Assembly: GCA_022605405.1 (NCBI GenBank)
Contig: JABYQQ010000026.1
Span: 310,001 to 374,000 of the forward strand
From: Earliella scabrosa
Lineage: Eukaryota > Basidiomycota > Agaricomycetes > Polyporales > Polyporaceae
Length of the DNA: 64,000 bases
Direction: 5' to 3'
Position numbers and translations under genes: made by a program. Of this stretch, positions 1 through 11,483 are shown piece by piece. Within the stretch, counting starts at the first letter, position 1. Each line of letters begins with the position of its first letter. The notes beneath the pieces were generated by a model, which ran no database searches, was not told the DNA's origin, and saw only the letters and a program-made list of their open reading frames with translations.

Positions 1-656
1 ACAGCAATTTGCCGCGGCTGGTCGAGGCCATCGTCAAGTCGTTGGACCCGAACTCGAACGCCACGAGAGAGGCGGTTCTGGACTCTGCGACCGAGATTCT
101 GAGCCATATTGTCCAGACGTGAGTCCGCATTTGATCGCATTGGTGAGCAAGGGGTCTAGACTCAGGCGCTCCACCGTAGGTTCCCGACCGTGGATTTCCA
201 CATGGGGTCTCAACGCCTGGCGGTCGGGACGAGCGAAGGCGCTGTCGTCATGTACGATCTGAAGACTGCGACACGCCTGTACGTGCTGGAAGGCCACAAG
301 AAGAGAACGACGGCCTGCAGCTTCTCTCCGGATGGCCGTCGGCTGGTGACAGTCTCCCTCGAGGAGTCGGACGTGCTGGTCTGGAAGGTGGGCTCGAGCT
401 TCACGAGCTTCTTCATGCCGGGCGCGCCTCCGCGCCAGGGGCATAGCGGGTCCGAGCCGTTCAAGACGCTTAGCTTCAACATCGGCGACGCTGGTGCGTG
501 ATGTCCCGGCTGTCTATCTGGTAGCCATGGCTGATGCGTGTGGCCTCAGCGAGCATGAGCCTGGAAGCTACGCTTGTGAACGTGCAGTTCGAGTGGACGG
601 CTGACAGGAGTGTTAGACTGAAAATCAAGGACAGCACCTTGACATTCAGTACATGA
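1..656 (+). CDS. WDR7-like WD40 protein, 3' end (partial)
   Basis: C-terminal part of a WD40 protein whose 5' part lies outside the window. Three exons are visible (3-118, 180-493, 550-656) joined by short GT-AG introns at 119-179 and 494-549; the stop codon is at 654-656. The translation has a helical stretch (NLPRLVEAIVKSLDP), then a WD40-like blade with FPTVDFH, QRLAVG, YDLKTATRLYVLEGHK and SFSPDGRRLVTVS. This order resembles the C-terminus of WDR7/rabconnectin-3 beta, which in animals works with DMXL proteins in V-ATPase assembly. The fungal role is inferred. The terminal exon adds a beta-rich tail ending LTFST. Frames and splice phases agree throughout. Other WD40 families remain possible because only about 155 residues are visible. 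Confidence 0.7.
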
Positions 657-1962
657 GTAGCTCGTACACATACTTGGCACGCACGCTATGAAAACGCGAC
701 TCGAGCTGCTCACGAGTGCAGTGGCCCTCAGACGCGTGTTAGGCACGACCAATCAGGATCGCGCGTGTTCAAAGCGTGCCGCGTTGCTACGAGTCAGCCT
801 CGATATTTCAAGACAGCACGGGCAGGACGGCGGATTCCAGTTGCCTCGTTCTGGGGGACGGAGGGGCCGGGAAGATCCTGTCGCTGAGAAGCTGGTGAGC
901 ATGTCCAGTATGGTTAATCGTGACTTCCACAGCTTCCATCTACTCATTCTTATCTGAGATCTGTCCGAGGCGTGCGGGTGCCTTCGCACCCCTCCGTCTT
1001 CCGGAAGGCGCCACCTCCGAGGCCGGTGTGTACGTACGAGGGCGTCCGACGGTGCTGCCTTCCGACGATATAGCGTTCGCCTGGCGTGCGCTTCGGATGC
1101 CTTGCGGGCTCTTGCCCGCTCACGCCCAAGGAGTGGCAGAACATCATCTCCGCTCCACGGGATTCTCGGCTTTCCCAGGAATCTCGAATATCGAATACGG
1201 AGCCCATATTTAGACGGCGAGCGAGCGCGAGACTCGAAGGCACCTATTCCGGGTAAGATCGCCATGACGGGTTCCTCCGCTGCGATCTTGGCCAGCGAAT
1301 GGTGATCGGTCCTCAGCGTGCCCGCTGTGATTTTGCACGGTGCTTGCGCCGCTGACATCGCTTGCCATTCAGTTTGTGAAGGGCGAGAATGAAGACAGCC
1401 TCGTCATTGCGCTCCTAGATGGGCTGTTGTGCTCGCCGCTGCGTTCCTGCTACCCATGACGATTTGTCAAGGACGATACCTTGAGGCTAATTGAGGGACC
1501 TGAGTGCATTGAGCTCAAACTGCTCTACCGTGCCTGCACCAGCAGATACATGAACTCTCATGTTGCCACTTGGTACGCATCGCCTCCGCACTTCAGGATG
1601 GGCTATACTGAACTATGGAATCTTTCTATTCAGCTCACTGCGGCACATCATTGAGGCGGGATGTGTCGAAGTTGAAGCGACCTGTCGCTGAGCGGAGCGA
1701 CGTCCAAGTCCTCGGGATCCGATTAATCTTACACACGGACGTGGGATGCCTCTCCTCTCGGCGGTAGAGAGCCCATGATCAAACGGACTGCTCGGATGGA
1801 GCCTCATGGCACATATAAGACATGCAAGATGTTGATCCATTCCCTCCATCCTCGGAGCGTTCCTGGAGAACAGGCTCGAGTTCTCCTTCATCTCGTTTTC
1901 ATTCACGGTAAATCCTCCAACGTATACCCTTGCTCCATTCTTTGTCTCCATATATCCTCGTC
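657..1962. other. Intergenic region with promoter of kinase 1
   Basis: No convincing coding sequence. Long open frames on either strand here are arginine/serine-rich, lack recognisable motifs and overlap each other. A TATA-like TATAAGA lies at 1814-1820, about 150 bp upstream of the kinase start codon. Confidence 0.5.
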
Positions 1963-3357
1963 ATGACTGCCCATGCCGCTACGACCATGCCCGACTTCAC
2001 CGGCTATATGGTGGACCGCCGCTACCAGCTCGTCCGGAAGCTAGGCGCCGGTACATATGGCGTCGTCTACCAAGCCGTCGATACCCAGTCCACGCAAAAC
2101 GGCAACGCACCGTCTCGCGCTGTAAAAATCATACCCAAATACGGTCGGAAACCCGCTGAACTCGCTGCAGCTCGCCGGGAGATCGCACTTCACAGCCTCG
2201 TCTCCGACCATCCGAACGTCGTAACCGTGCACACCGCCTACGAGGACGACCACTACTTCTACATCATCATGGACTTTGTCCGTGGAGGAGATCTCTTCGA
2301 GCCGGTGTGCCGGCAGATCTACGTCGACAACGACGCGCTCCTCCGCAAGGCGTTCATCTCTTTGGTTGACGCCGTGCTCGCGTGCCATAGCTGCCGCGTG
2401 TACCACCGCGATCTCAAGCCGGAGAACATCCTGGTCAGCGAGGATCGCTCCCAAGTGTACCTCGCCGACTTTGGTCTAGCCACCAACCGGTCACTCATTG
2501 AAGAGTTCTACTGCGGGACTGCGGCGTACATGAGCCCAGGTATGTCTATGACATCACCCTTTCTGGAGTCTAGACTGATCGTAGCTTGGACAGAATGTAT
2601 CGGGCACCTGTCCGGCTACAAGCCTTATCATACGTCGCATAGCGACGTATGGGCCCTCGGCGTTATCCTGGTCAATATGATCAGCGGTCGTAATCCATGG
2701 GAGAGGGCAACCCTCGATGACCCTTGCTTCCTCCAGTTCATCGAGAACCCGGACTTCCTTTTCGATGTGCTTCCCATCTCAGAGGGCGCAAACGACATCC
2801 TCCGGCACGCGTTCGTGCTCAACCCACTCTCCCGCATCTCGCTACCCGGGCTCCGTCAAGCGGTCCTTGACCTGGATACTTTCTTCCGGTACGAGGACGA
2901 GCTCTCGGTCATCGACGGCTACGTCCAGGACGCAGCCCACACGTTTGGAGACCCGCAGCCCCGCGCTGATCCCGCGCAGCCCGTCGCGGTCGAGGCCGAC
3001 GTTGCTGGCCTCAAGCCGACACCGTCTGTGCTCGACGCGAAGTCCGCGGTGCCCGTGGCGGCCCAGCCCAGCCTGCGCGTCTCGTGCCATCCCACCCTCC
3101 CGGTTCCGGACTTCCCGGGGTTCTCGTCCGGGTCGGCCACGAGCTCCACGAGCTCGCGCGGCTCCTCGCCTGCAAGCAGTCTGATCGTGACCCCGGCGGC
3201 GACTGCGGTAGGACCTGAACCCGGGTGTGAGGAGGCGGGTGTTGATGTCCAGGATCCAGTTCGTGACTCGGTGCTGCAAGACACCAGGGATCCCGTGTCG
3301 AAGGTGGGATCATCCTTTGTTGCTCGCACGACTCGGATGATCTCGTACAGCTGTTAA
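1963..3357 (+). CDS. Ran1/Sks1-like Ser/Thr protein kinase 1
   Basis: Complete protein kinase of 446 aa in two exons (1963-2539, 2594-3357). Kinase landmarks are all present: glycine loop GAGTYG (28-33), ATP-binding Lys55 in AVKI, catalytic HRDLKPEN (His148-Asp150), DFG (169-171) and SPE in place of APE. The IYHRDLKPENIL-type loop with HPNVVTVH resembles the fungal Ran1/Sks1/Vhs1/Ksp1 group, nutrient- and meiosis-linked kinases. The C-terminal tail (about residue 300 onward) is Ser/Pro/Ala-rich and probably disordered. The intron (2540-2593) is 54 nt, in frame and free of stops, and lies inside the APE codons. The ATG at 1963 is preferred; the frame runs upstream without an earlier ATG. It is paralogous to the kinases at 6243 and 20209. 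Confidence 0.9.
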   Translation: MTAHAATTMPDFTGYMVDRRYQLVRKLGAGTYGVVYQAVDTQSTQNGNAPSRAVKIIPKYGRKPAELAAARREIALHSLVSDHPNVVTVHTAYEDDHYFYIIMDFVRGGDLFEPVCRQIYVDNDALLRKAFISLVDAVLACHSCRVYHRDLKPENILVSEDRSQVYLADFGLATNRSLIEEFYCGTAAYMSPGMSMTSPFLESRLIVAWTECIGHLSGYKPYHTSHSDVWALGVILVNMISGRNPWERATLDDPCFLQFIENPDFLFDVLPISEGANDILRHAFVLNPLSRISLPGLRQAVLDLDTFFRYEDELSVIDGYVQDAAHTFGDPQPRADPAQPVAVEADVAGLKPTPSVLDAKSAVPVAAQPSLRVSCHPTLPVPDFPGFSSGSATSSTSSRGSSPASSLIVTPAATAVGPEPGCEEAGVDVQDPVRDSVLQDTRDPVSKVGSSFVARTTRMISYSC

Positions 3358-3905
3358 GAGAAGGAGGGAGAAGTCCTTGGAAACACGGACACGGACGTGC
3401 CGTAGTGTACAGTAGATATTTATGTGGCCCGGGATGGCGCACCAAGTCCTGGTGGTTCGGACCGAGATGATGAATTCACGACAAGAAATTGGGACATCAT
3501 ACCTCCTTGAGCTACCCGCTACGGGTGGACCCAGAACGCGACCCGGGCCTCGTCCGGCGGTGGCCGGCCCGGGCGCTTCAATTACTTAAAGTGACAAAGT
3601 TCGCGGTTCGCAGGCTCTTTGTCGCCTTCGAACCACCAACCAGTGACCAAGGCACTCGTATGCAGATGCAAGCAGAATTCACTTCACGAGCACGTTCATT
3701 GCAGAGTCGTACTCTCAGATGGGGATTTGAACTTGGAGAGGGTCGAGGGAACACTGTAGCTGACTTGCTATATCTGGGACCTGTGGCTGTCCGACGACAT
3801 AAGCGACAGCTTACCCGGGCTGGCATTATCTCATGATCATCAACTCGAGCTCTCAGCTACTACCAGAACAGACCACGGCCGAGCATCCCCACTCAGTCTC
3901 TCGCA
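3358..3905. other. Intergenic region
   Basis: 548 bp between co-directional kinase 1 and F-box gene 1. No supported gene, RNA or repeat seen. Confidence 0.5.
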
Positions 3906-5601
3906 ATGTCGACCTCGCTCAACCTACTTAATGAAGATTTGATACATACTATCTTCGAGCACTTTAACTCGGGGCTTTTCGATCCACAGGCTCCTGAAAG
4001 ACGGGCCACGTTGGCACGCCTGGCCCGCATTTGCCACGCTTTCTATGGTCCCGCCATCCGTGTCCTATGGCGAAGATTGGACGACATATTCCCTCTTCTT
4101 CTTCTCCTGTCGCCATTCAGGCGCATAGACGACAATAACGGAGTCGCGATCTATGTAAGCTCTTGGCCCCTGTCAGTACCAATATACCAACTTGACCTTC
4201 TTGACGCAGATGCTTACCGATGATGTCTCTCAGAGCGACTGGGAGAAGCTGCAATTCTACGGATCACACATTCGCTGGCTCTGCATGCACTGTTTGCCCT
4301 GGCGCGCGAACGATTTCCACACGAGGAGGTCCATCGCACCTTCGACCTGGACGACCATATCCCACCTGACCTCAGGCGCGCCTCTTCTGCCCAATCTATA
4401 CGAGTTGGTTTACCGATGGGATTCTCCAAACTCCTCGGAGATCCTACACATTGTCCCACCGACCCTCTCACGCCTGCATATCACCGAAATTCCTGATGCC
4501 GTTACCGGAGCGCTCAATTCGAACAGCCGACAAGAATGGGAGGCGTCCTTCCGGATGCTACTTTCGACACTGTTTTCGAAGACTCCCCATCTGAAGTCCC
4601 TCGCTCTCGGCGCCCGCGATTTTCTCCCAGGGTCGATCTCATCTCCAATCGTCAAATTGAGCGGACTCCGGGACTTCACGCTTTGCTTCAACAGTGCGGA
4701 TGTTAACACACTCCGCGTCCTCGCGGCACTGCCTGATCTGCGGGCTATGCGTTTGGACGGCATCAATGTTGCGAGCGAGGTGGATCCAATACCTTCGAGC
4801 TTCCCACATTTGGAGGTGTTGCGTATCGCCGAACATCCTACCACAAACCGCTTCTATGAAGCATTCTTTCCATTGCGGCTCACGGATCTGACTATAAGCA
4901 GATACCCGGGGCACCTGTCATTCCGCCATACTTGCGAGGCTTGGGCACGCTCATGTCCGTCGTTGCAAGCGATCAAGTGCATGGTCGACGATCCCGAGTT
5001 CATCCCACGGAATTGGAACGCGCAGCCCATCTCGCACGTGATCAAGCCACTCTTCAGCATTTCCACCATGGTCTCATTCACTCTCGAATTCGCAGAGGGC
5101 CACTTTGTGGTCCTCGATCACGACATCCTTGAGATCTCCGCCGCCTGGCCGTCGCTGAAGAAGTTACACTTGTACTACACATGCATAGATCCTTCCCCGC
5201 AGTCCTATGCCAGCGGGACGCAACCAGTCCCTCAAAACCCTGGCGTGGCATCACTCCTCTGCTTGGCGGTTCAGATGCCTCATCTGCTAACGCTCACTCT
5301 AACGGGCCTCGAGATTCGCGGCTTCCCGCAGTCGCAGATCGAGCGACTCCCGGTGTGCGATCACTCGCTCGCACATCTGACAGTTGGACGCGTCAAAGCG
5401 GACGACATTGCTTCTGTTGCGGTCATCGTAGACCGTTTGTTTCCTCACCTGCATATTCCGCCGACGGGAGAGGGCGTATTCATGGAGGCCGAAGTGAAGC
5501 AGCTGTGGCATACCGTCTGGGCTTGCCAGATGGCCAGGCGCCAGCAGGAGCAGCGCGGACGAACGGCTGCAATCTCCTTCGCGCAGACTGCTCGGCGGTA
5601 G
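3906..5601 (+). CDS. F-box-like/LRR protein 1
   Basis: Protein of 546 aa in two exons (3906-4154, 4210-5601) with a 55-nt phase-0 intron. The N-terminus (LNEDLIHTIFEHF, then ARICHAFYGPAIRVLWRRLDD) has the shape of an agaricomycete F-box: a short helix-rich segment ending in a V-L-W motif. The remainder is a leucine-rich-repeat-like fold with recurring LxxLxLxx and CPSLQAIK segments. F-box proteins recruit substrates to SCF ubiquitin ligases; these large fungal families are mostly uncharacterised. It is the paralogue of the gene at 20777-22472: same exon structure, intron after a Tyr codon, and second exon beginning ML(T/S)(D/G)DVS. Substrate unknown. Confidence 0.8.
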
Positions 5602-6242
5602 TTCTGCGGGAGGAAGTAATACTCGTAAGAGCTGAAGAGTACGTATCTAGCTTGCAGGACTGCCAATAGACGTCGACGTCTCCACGCTTACTCTTTTGGC
5701 CCGCAGATAATTACGATTAACTATGGTCCTACCATGATGGTCCGGACCGCGAGTGCAGATCCAAATGAGGTATACCCCTTGGCCCGATCACCACATGCCC
5801 GCCAGCAGTCGGGACACCCGTCCGACTCGGAGTCGGATCCGCATGTTCGGATCGCAATCCAGCCTGACCCCGATTAGGTCTATCCAGGACATCAGTCGGT
5901 TGTACCACCGTCGTCAACCCGAACTGACGTACACTAAGACGCCGAATTTGTGGTTATGATCGAGCCCATGCAAGATCGGTTGTCGATACGACCCGTCCGT
6001 CGGGATGGCGTTACCGCACGGTTAGGTTCAGTCCCTCTCATCGTGGATATCCTCCGTTTTCCTCATCCGACGGACACTTGTGCCATTCATGTCCCCTACA
6101 TCCGCTCTGCCAGGGTATATGAAGGGCTCAAATCTCAGTCTTCATCCCCCATTCCTCGTCGTTCCCGGAGAACACACTGGCCACAGTCTCATCCCCACAT
6201 CATTCCTTTACTTCACCATCCCAAGACTCGGTCACTTTCACC
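5602..6242. other. Intergenic region
   Basis: 641 bp between F-box gene 1 and kinase 2, containing the kinase 2 promoter. No clear TATA box; no other gene or repeat seen. Confidence 0.45.
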
Positions 6243-7455
6243 ATGCCTTCTGCCGCTTCCAAAATGCCCAACCTCACCGGCACCATCCTCAATGAGCGTT
6301 TCAAGCTCATTCGCACCCTCGGCTCCGGATCGTACGGTGTCGTATACCAAGCCGTCGACCTCCAAGCCCCCGCAGACGATTGCGACCGTGCGATCAAACT
6401 CGTCAGCAAAGGCGACCGCAAAAACTCTACCTTCTCTGCACTTCGCCGGGAGATGGCCCTCCACAAGCGCGCCTCAGAACACCCGAATGTCATCACGCTC
6501 CACGAGGCATACGAGGACCAGGAGTACTTCGTATTCGTGATGGACTACTGCCGTGGCGGGGACCTCGGCAAGTACCTCACCAAAAAGGGCCCGTACGAGG
6601 ATGGCGAGAAGCTCCGCAAGGCGTTCCTTGGCCTCCTCGATGCCGTCGACTCGCTGCACAAACAAAAGATCTACCACCGCGACTTGAAGCCGCAAAACAT
6701 CCTTGTCAGCGAGGACGGGTCCAAGCTCTTCATCGCCGACTTCGGGCTTTCTAGCGAGAAGAACATATACAGCGGGAGCTGCGGTACGCCGGCGTACATG
6801 CCTCCAGGTACGTTCTCAACGCTCTTCGACAATATAATCCATGTGCTCATTCCATCGTTCGCCAGAGTGTCTCACCGAGGACCGCACGACGGACCGCCGT
6901 GGCTCGCGCTCGGACGCCTGGGCGCTCGGGCTCATCCTGCTCAACATGCTCAGCGGCTCGACGCCCTGGGTGCGCGCAACCCCGGAGCACGCCATTTACA
7001 TCGAGTTCGTGGAAGACAAGCGCTTCCTGCTCGAATGCCTGCCGATCTCGCTCGACGCGAACAGGATCATTCGCCGCATGCTCCGCGCGAACCCGCTCAT
7101 CCGCGCACGCCTACCCGAAGTGCGCGCATGGATCACCGCGCTTGATTCATTCTTCCGTCCGGCTTCTACTGCCGAAGAATTCTATGTACCCTGGGAGGGA
7201 GAGGGAGAGGGTCAGCTGGGGTCCACCATGGCTTCCGAGCTCGATATGCAGAACCTGGACTGGGCGCCGAACACGCGTGAGCGCCAGAACTCAAAGACCT
7301 CAAGCTCGAGGAGCTCGTCTGCGCGGAGCACGCCGATGGTCCTGACTCCCGAAGGAAGCGTCATGATCGTGAAGGGAGGATGTGAGAAGAAGGACATCGC
7401 AGATCGCGTCAGAAACATTGTTTCGCGGCTGAGGACTTGGACTTTGTCGAAATGA
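6243..7455 (+). CDS. Ran1/Sks1-like Ser/Thr protein kinase 2
   Basis: Kinase of 384 aa in two exons (6243-6807, 6866-7455). Glycine loop GSGSYG (27-32), Lys52, HRDLKPQN (His145-Asp147), DFG (166-168), and PPE in the APE position after the splice. A 58-nt phase-1 intron sits at exactly the same codon as in kinases 1 and 3, so the three share an ancestral gene structure. It is closest to kinase 3 (shared DLxAPxxDxxRAIK, HKRASxHPNV, CRGGDLG, and LRANPLIRARLP in the C-lobe). After the kinase domain is a 90-residue Ser-rich tail. Residues for catalysis are complete, so it should be active; pathway unknown. Confidence 0.9.
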
Positions 7456-8167
7456 GGATCGGATACGTACATCATTACACCTCACTATACCCGCGCTGGC
7501 TCGTTGACAAACCACAACAAAAGCCATAGACGTTGCCGGCATCGTCAGCATATGGTACTGTACTTGTATGAAGTTACAAAGAATTGTCATAATCGATCTT
7601 GTTCAAACAATCCCGGTGACAGTGCGCCGCGTTCCTGGGCTGTTGCTCCCTTTGAGCATGAGAGCACAACTCGAGCCTTCAGTATGCCGAGCCACCACCA
7701 AGGATACATAGTGTATGACTCACCTTGAGGATGTCGCCTCCTCAAACGCTGCAGGCTTGTCAGTAGCCGAATCAATCGTGGCTTCTATGGCGCCGTCATT
7801 TAAGTAGTTCGAGTCCAAGCCACCCCTCGGACGACGATTGGTGTGCCATCATCCCGAGATTCACGGCCCTCGCCCAGCACCAGGTTGCAAGGATGGCTGA
7901 CAATGCATATACATTACAATTTGCGTGCGACGTGTATAGCGTGATGTACTCTATGATGAACCAATCCTCCAGAAAATGCGGGGTGCGACGACAGCGGCGG
8001 CGATACAAATACACAAGCATGCACAAAGCGAACGAGAACAGCCCAGATCTAGAACGGTCGACACAAGCACAAATCATTAGTCGCGTCACGGTCGTAATAA
8101 AGCGTTTGTGGTCATGCACGACTCCCCCCTGGTGTAGAAGAGTTGTAAAAATTTGTGAACGCGCCGA
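7456..8167. other. Convergent intergenic region
   Basis: 712 bp between the 3' ends of kinase 2 (+) and the Trk transporter (-). No supported coding sequence, RNA or repeat. Confidence 0.5.
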
Positions 8168-11100
8168 TCATCCTGCGCGCACGCTGCTCTCGCCGCCCTC
8201 GACGCTCGAACCGCGGCTGCCCTCGGCAATATCGTCAGCGACCCACGGGCGGACGAGCACACCTACCTCTCTATCCCTATCCTTCTCCTTCGCCTTCTCC
8301 AGCGCCGCATCGCGCCGTTCCTCGACGACGAGGCTGATCGTCCGCGTGCGCATGCGCATGCGCGCCTCGAGCTCGTCCGGGTCGCGTCGTAACGGGCTCG
8401 GCATGTCTCCGAGCTCCGCATCCCCGTCCGAGTGGTGCGCATCCTTCTCGTCGTCTGCGGCGGCGGGTGACTGCTGAGCGGTTGTGGTTGGCGCGAGGAA
8501 CTCACTCGGCATGAGCACGGCGCGGTCGAGCGCGACGGGGAGCCCGCGGTGTCTGCCGCGCAGCATGACGAGAATGACGACGAGCTTGGAGAGCGTGTGG
8601 AGCTCGCCGGAGAGGGAGTAGTTGCGCTGAGGCGGAGATGCGGGGTGAGCGTTGTGTTATGCTGTTGTGACATCATGTGACTTACTCCGGGGATTCCGAG
8701 CGAGAGGCCAACGGTGCCATACGCGGAGACAAGTTCGAATACTACGTGGTGAATTATCAGAAGACGGATTTCGAGCGAGCGAGGACAGAGCAATAGACGT
8801 ACAGAGCGCGAAGATGTTGAAGTAAGACTGCTTCTCAGGGTCGATCAAATTGTCACGCTATATGAAGACAAAGAAAGTCAGAAACGCGCGCAGATTGTAC
8901 ACACGAAGCGTGCGGTACGCACCTCTATAATGCAGACCAGGAACAGCGCGAGGGCGAGCCACCACATATCTGTGGAACAGAGCCAGGTTGATACCGGATG
9001 ATGCGGGTAAGAAGTGTGCAATACCGAAAGATAGCTGCCGCCGCGCGTGGCGCGCGAGGTATTTGCCCCATATTGCGACACGGGACTCTGACGGCTTGTT
9101 CCAGTGCGCGTCGTCGTTGATCGGGTCGTCTTCCTCCGGATCGGCGTACACCCCCAGGGAGCGCTCCTCGTATACGTTTGTGGACCGAACGCTGTCAGTG
9201 GCAACAAAGCATGAGTGATGAGATGTATAGGAGTTAATAGAGGACTTGCCTCATCGCTATGGGGTAGATGGCAATGTACATCATGATCACGAAGAGCACT
9301 CTGCTCTCTTGTCAGCATGCCAGACAGATGAATGGCGCGATTGACGTACTGCACGGCTGGCATGAGTGCCGCCGCCGGGATCGGCTGGTATCCCGCGTTC
9401 CTGCATGCAGCAGCGAGCAATATTGCGTCTACAAATCTCACGCCAAACGGAAGCTCCTCAGTGACCGGGTTGCCGATATTGAGCGTTAGATCAAATAGCA
9501 GGTTCGTGCAACTAGAAGACGTATTGTGAGTCGACATGACACCTCGAACGACGTTGGGAGACGAATACTACAACGCACTTAAGGAACATGACGATGATGA
9601 AGAGAAGCCACGTCTGCCGCGAAGGGAACAGGTATATCGTGCACCGGCGCGGATGGTCGAGCAAGAAGTGCAAGCATTCTTTCATCCGCGAGCGCCCCGG
9701 GAGCTTTGTGAGGGACCAGCTGCCGATTCTATATGTCAGTATTTTTGTCGCACATAGCCGATGAGAATGGATGAACGTACATGAACACGCGGAGGCTGCG
9801 CGTCATGTTCATCACAACGATCATATCCGCGGACGTCAGAGAGAAGATGATGGACGCACAATATCGGCTGCAAGTCAATTCATGTGAGTCAGCGGAAGCC
9901 GGACGGTCCGGGAAGAAAATGCATACCAGACAGGTATTCCCGGCAAGAACGCAGAACACCAGCGCGAACACGAGAGGGTAGGCTGTCTGGAAGGGTCCCA
10001 TGCCCTGATCAACGAGCGACATTCCTGGAAGAACGTTCAGTCAAGCACGGTAAATGCTGCGTGTCTGCAAGTCACCTGTGTTCCCCCATGCACCCATGAT
10101 CTGAAAGGCAGCGAACCTGCAATGTGTCAGAACACCTGGAGCTCATAGCCGAAGGAATGCTCACCATATCTTGTTAATTTCTCGGTGCTGGAGCGGTGGA
10201 TGAAAGTTCTCGTCCCATTTTGGCAGCGACATGTATGGTGCTGTCACGATGAAGCATATCGCCAGCAATCCCAAGTAGTACTGTTGCCATATCAGTGCAC
10301 TCGAACCATATCCAGGCCTGGAGAAGAAGAGACGCACGACGGGAATGATCCACATGAGGGCTGTTAGCGCGCGGTACTCCACGCCACCTAGTTCTTCTAT
10401 GTTCTCCTGCGTCAAGCCATGGAAGGTCGAGTTCCTTACTGTCGCGCTGAAACTCAGATACGGGACGGGTTTCACAGGGCCTTCAGGGGCTATCACAGCG
10501 CCGCCCGCTCGTGGAACGAGCGTCTCCGTTCGTGGCACTGTGAAGGTCCTTTCCAGCTTGCGCTGGAATTTTGGCGAGATCTTCTCCAGCAGGCGGGAGA
10601 GCAGAGTCTGCGGGCCTGGAAACCCTCCAAAGTCGTCGTCTCCTCGACGCGGCGGATGGGAAGGGAGGGCCATAGACGAGCGCAGCGACCGCCGACTTGC
10701 CGCGCGACTAAGCGTGTCGATGCCGCTCACGTCGAGCACTCCCTCCGACGGGAGGGTGTGCGCCTGAGAGCCCATGGGGTTGATCGGATGGGGTGCGACG
10801 TCCAATCTGCGGACCATGTCCGGACGGATGCTGGTGAGGTCGCGCTGGTGACCACCTTTCTTTGTAGGGCGAGGTCGGTGAGTCGCCCAGCGTGTGGCGT
10901 CGTGTTCGTCCACTTCTCGCTTAAAGCGTGCCAAGGTCTCGCGTATATGGTGGATAGAGGGTGAGACTGGGTGAGACGTGGGATGAGACCTCGATAGCTC
11001 GGCAGCTACGATATGCTTGAGATTGCGGAGAAAGTACCACCTATGCAGGAGAGTGATTAGCTGAATACTGAACTCGACTGCTCCTAGTTGGTACCTTCGC

Positions 11101-11483
11101 AAACATACGACTACCCAGGCAACACAGGCCTGCCGAGAATTTGTATTAGCTGCTGTGCGCCATGTCACAATGTCGTGCGCTTACTTGGTTGCCTATCAGC
11201 TCGCAGATGAATATGATAGCTTGCTGCCATGCCGTCAGTGCACTTAGGTCGGTGGTGATGAGGCCAGTACCAGTCGCGCCGCTGATGCATATGTAGTATG
11301 CGTCGATGAAGTTGATTGGAAACCGCCCTTTCGACGCCCAGAAGATGGTGGCCCAGATGAGAGGAATAGTAGTGCTACGGTCGTGTCAGCAACAGTTGCA
11401 GCCTTGGGTGCAGGATAGGCCTACAATGCGAGAAAGTGGAGACGGTAGAAGTTGAGCGCGGGCTTGATGGATGACCAAACCAT
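8168..11483 (-). CDS. Trk-type potassium transporter
   Basis: Polytopic K+ transporter of 800 aa (TrkH/Trk1/HKT superfamily, plasma membrane). Seventeen exons: 11483-11425, 11374-11185, 11129-11095, 11040-10338, 10280-10165, 10116-10076, 10024-9927, 9867-9860, 9795-9781, 9719-9579, 9511-9350, 9300-9250, 9191-9025, 8969-8923, 8857-8803, 8741-8686, 8626-8168; all phases close. Pore motifs typical of the four M-P-M repeats are present: SGATGTGL (51-58), GAWGNTGMS, then AACRNAGY, and VSAYGTVGLSLG. Conserved family strings include FLLDHPRRC and RSTNVYEE. A long cytosolic loop of about 200 residues separates the first two repeats. Exons 8 and 9 are microexons of 8 and 15 nt; the intron at 9192-9249 has a GC donor. 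The intron at 10281-10337 is 57 nt, in frame and stop-free. Confidence 0.92.

Noticed and set aside
753..1358. 201-codon open frame on the minus strand
   Set aside because: Arg/Ser-rich, no motif, no splice logic, and overlapped by other open frames; typical of GC-rich noncoding DNA.
9781..10022. Single exon reading through 9868-9926 in the Trk gene
   Set aside because: It keeps the frame but replaces conserved family sequence with unrelated residues; the microexon model restores the family sequence.
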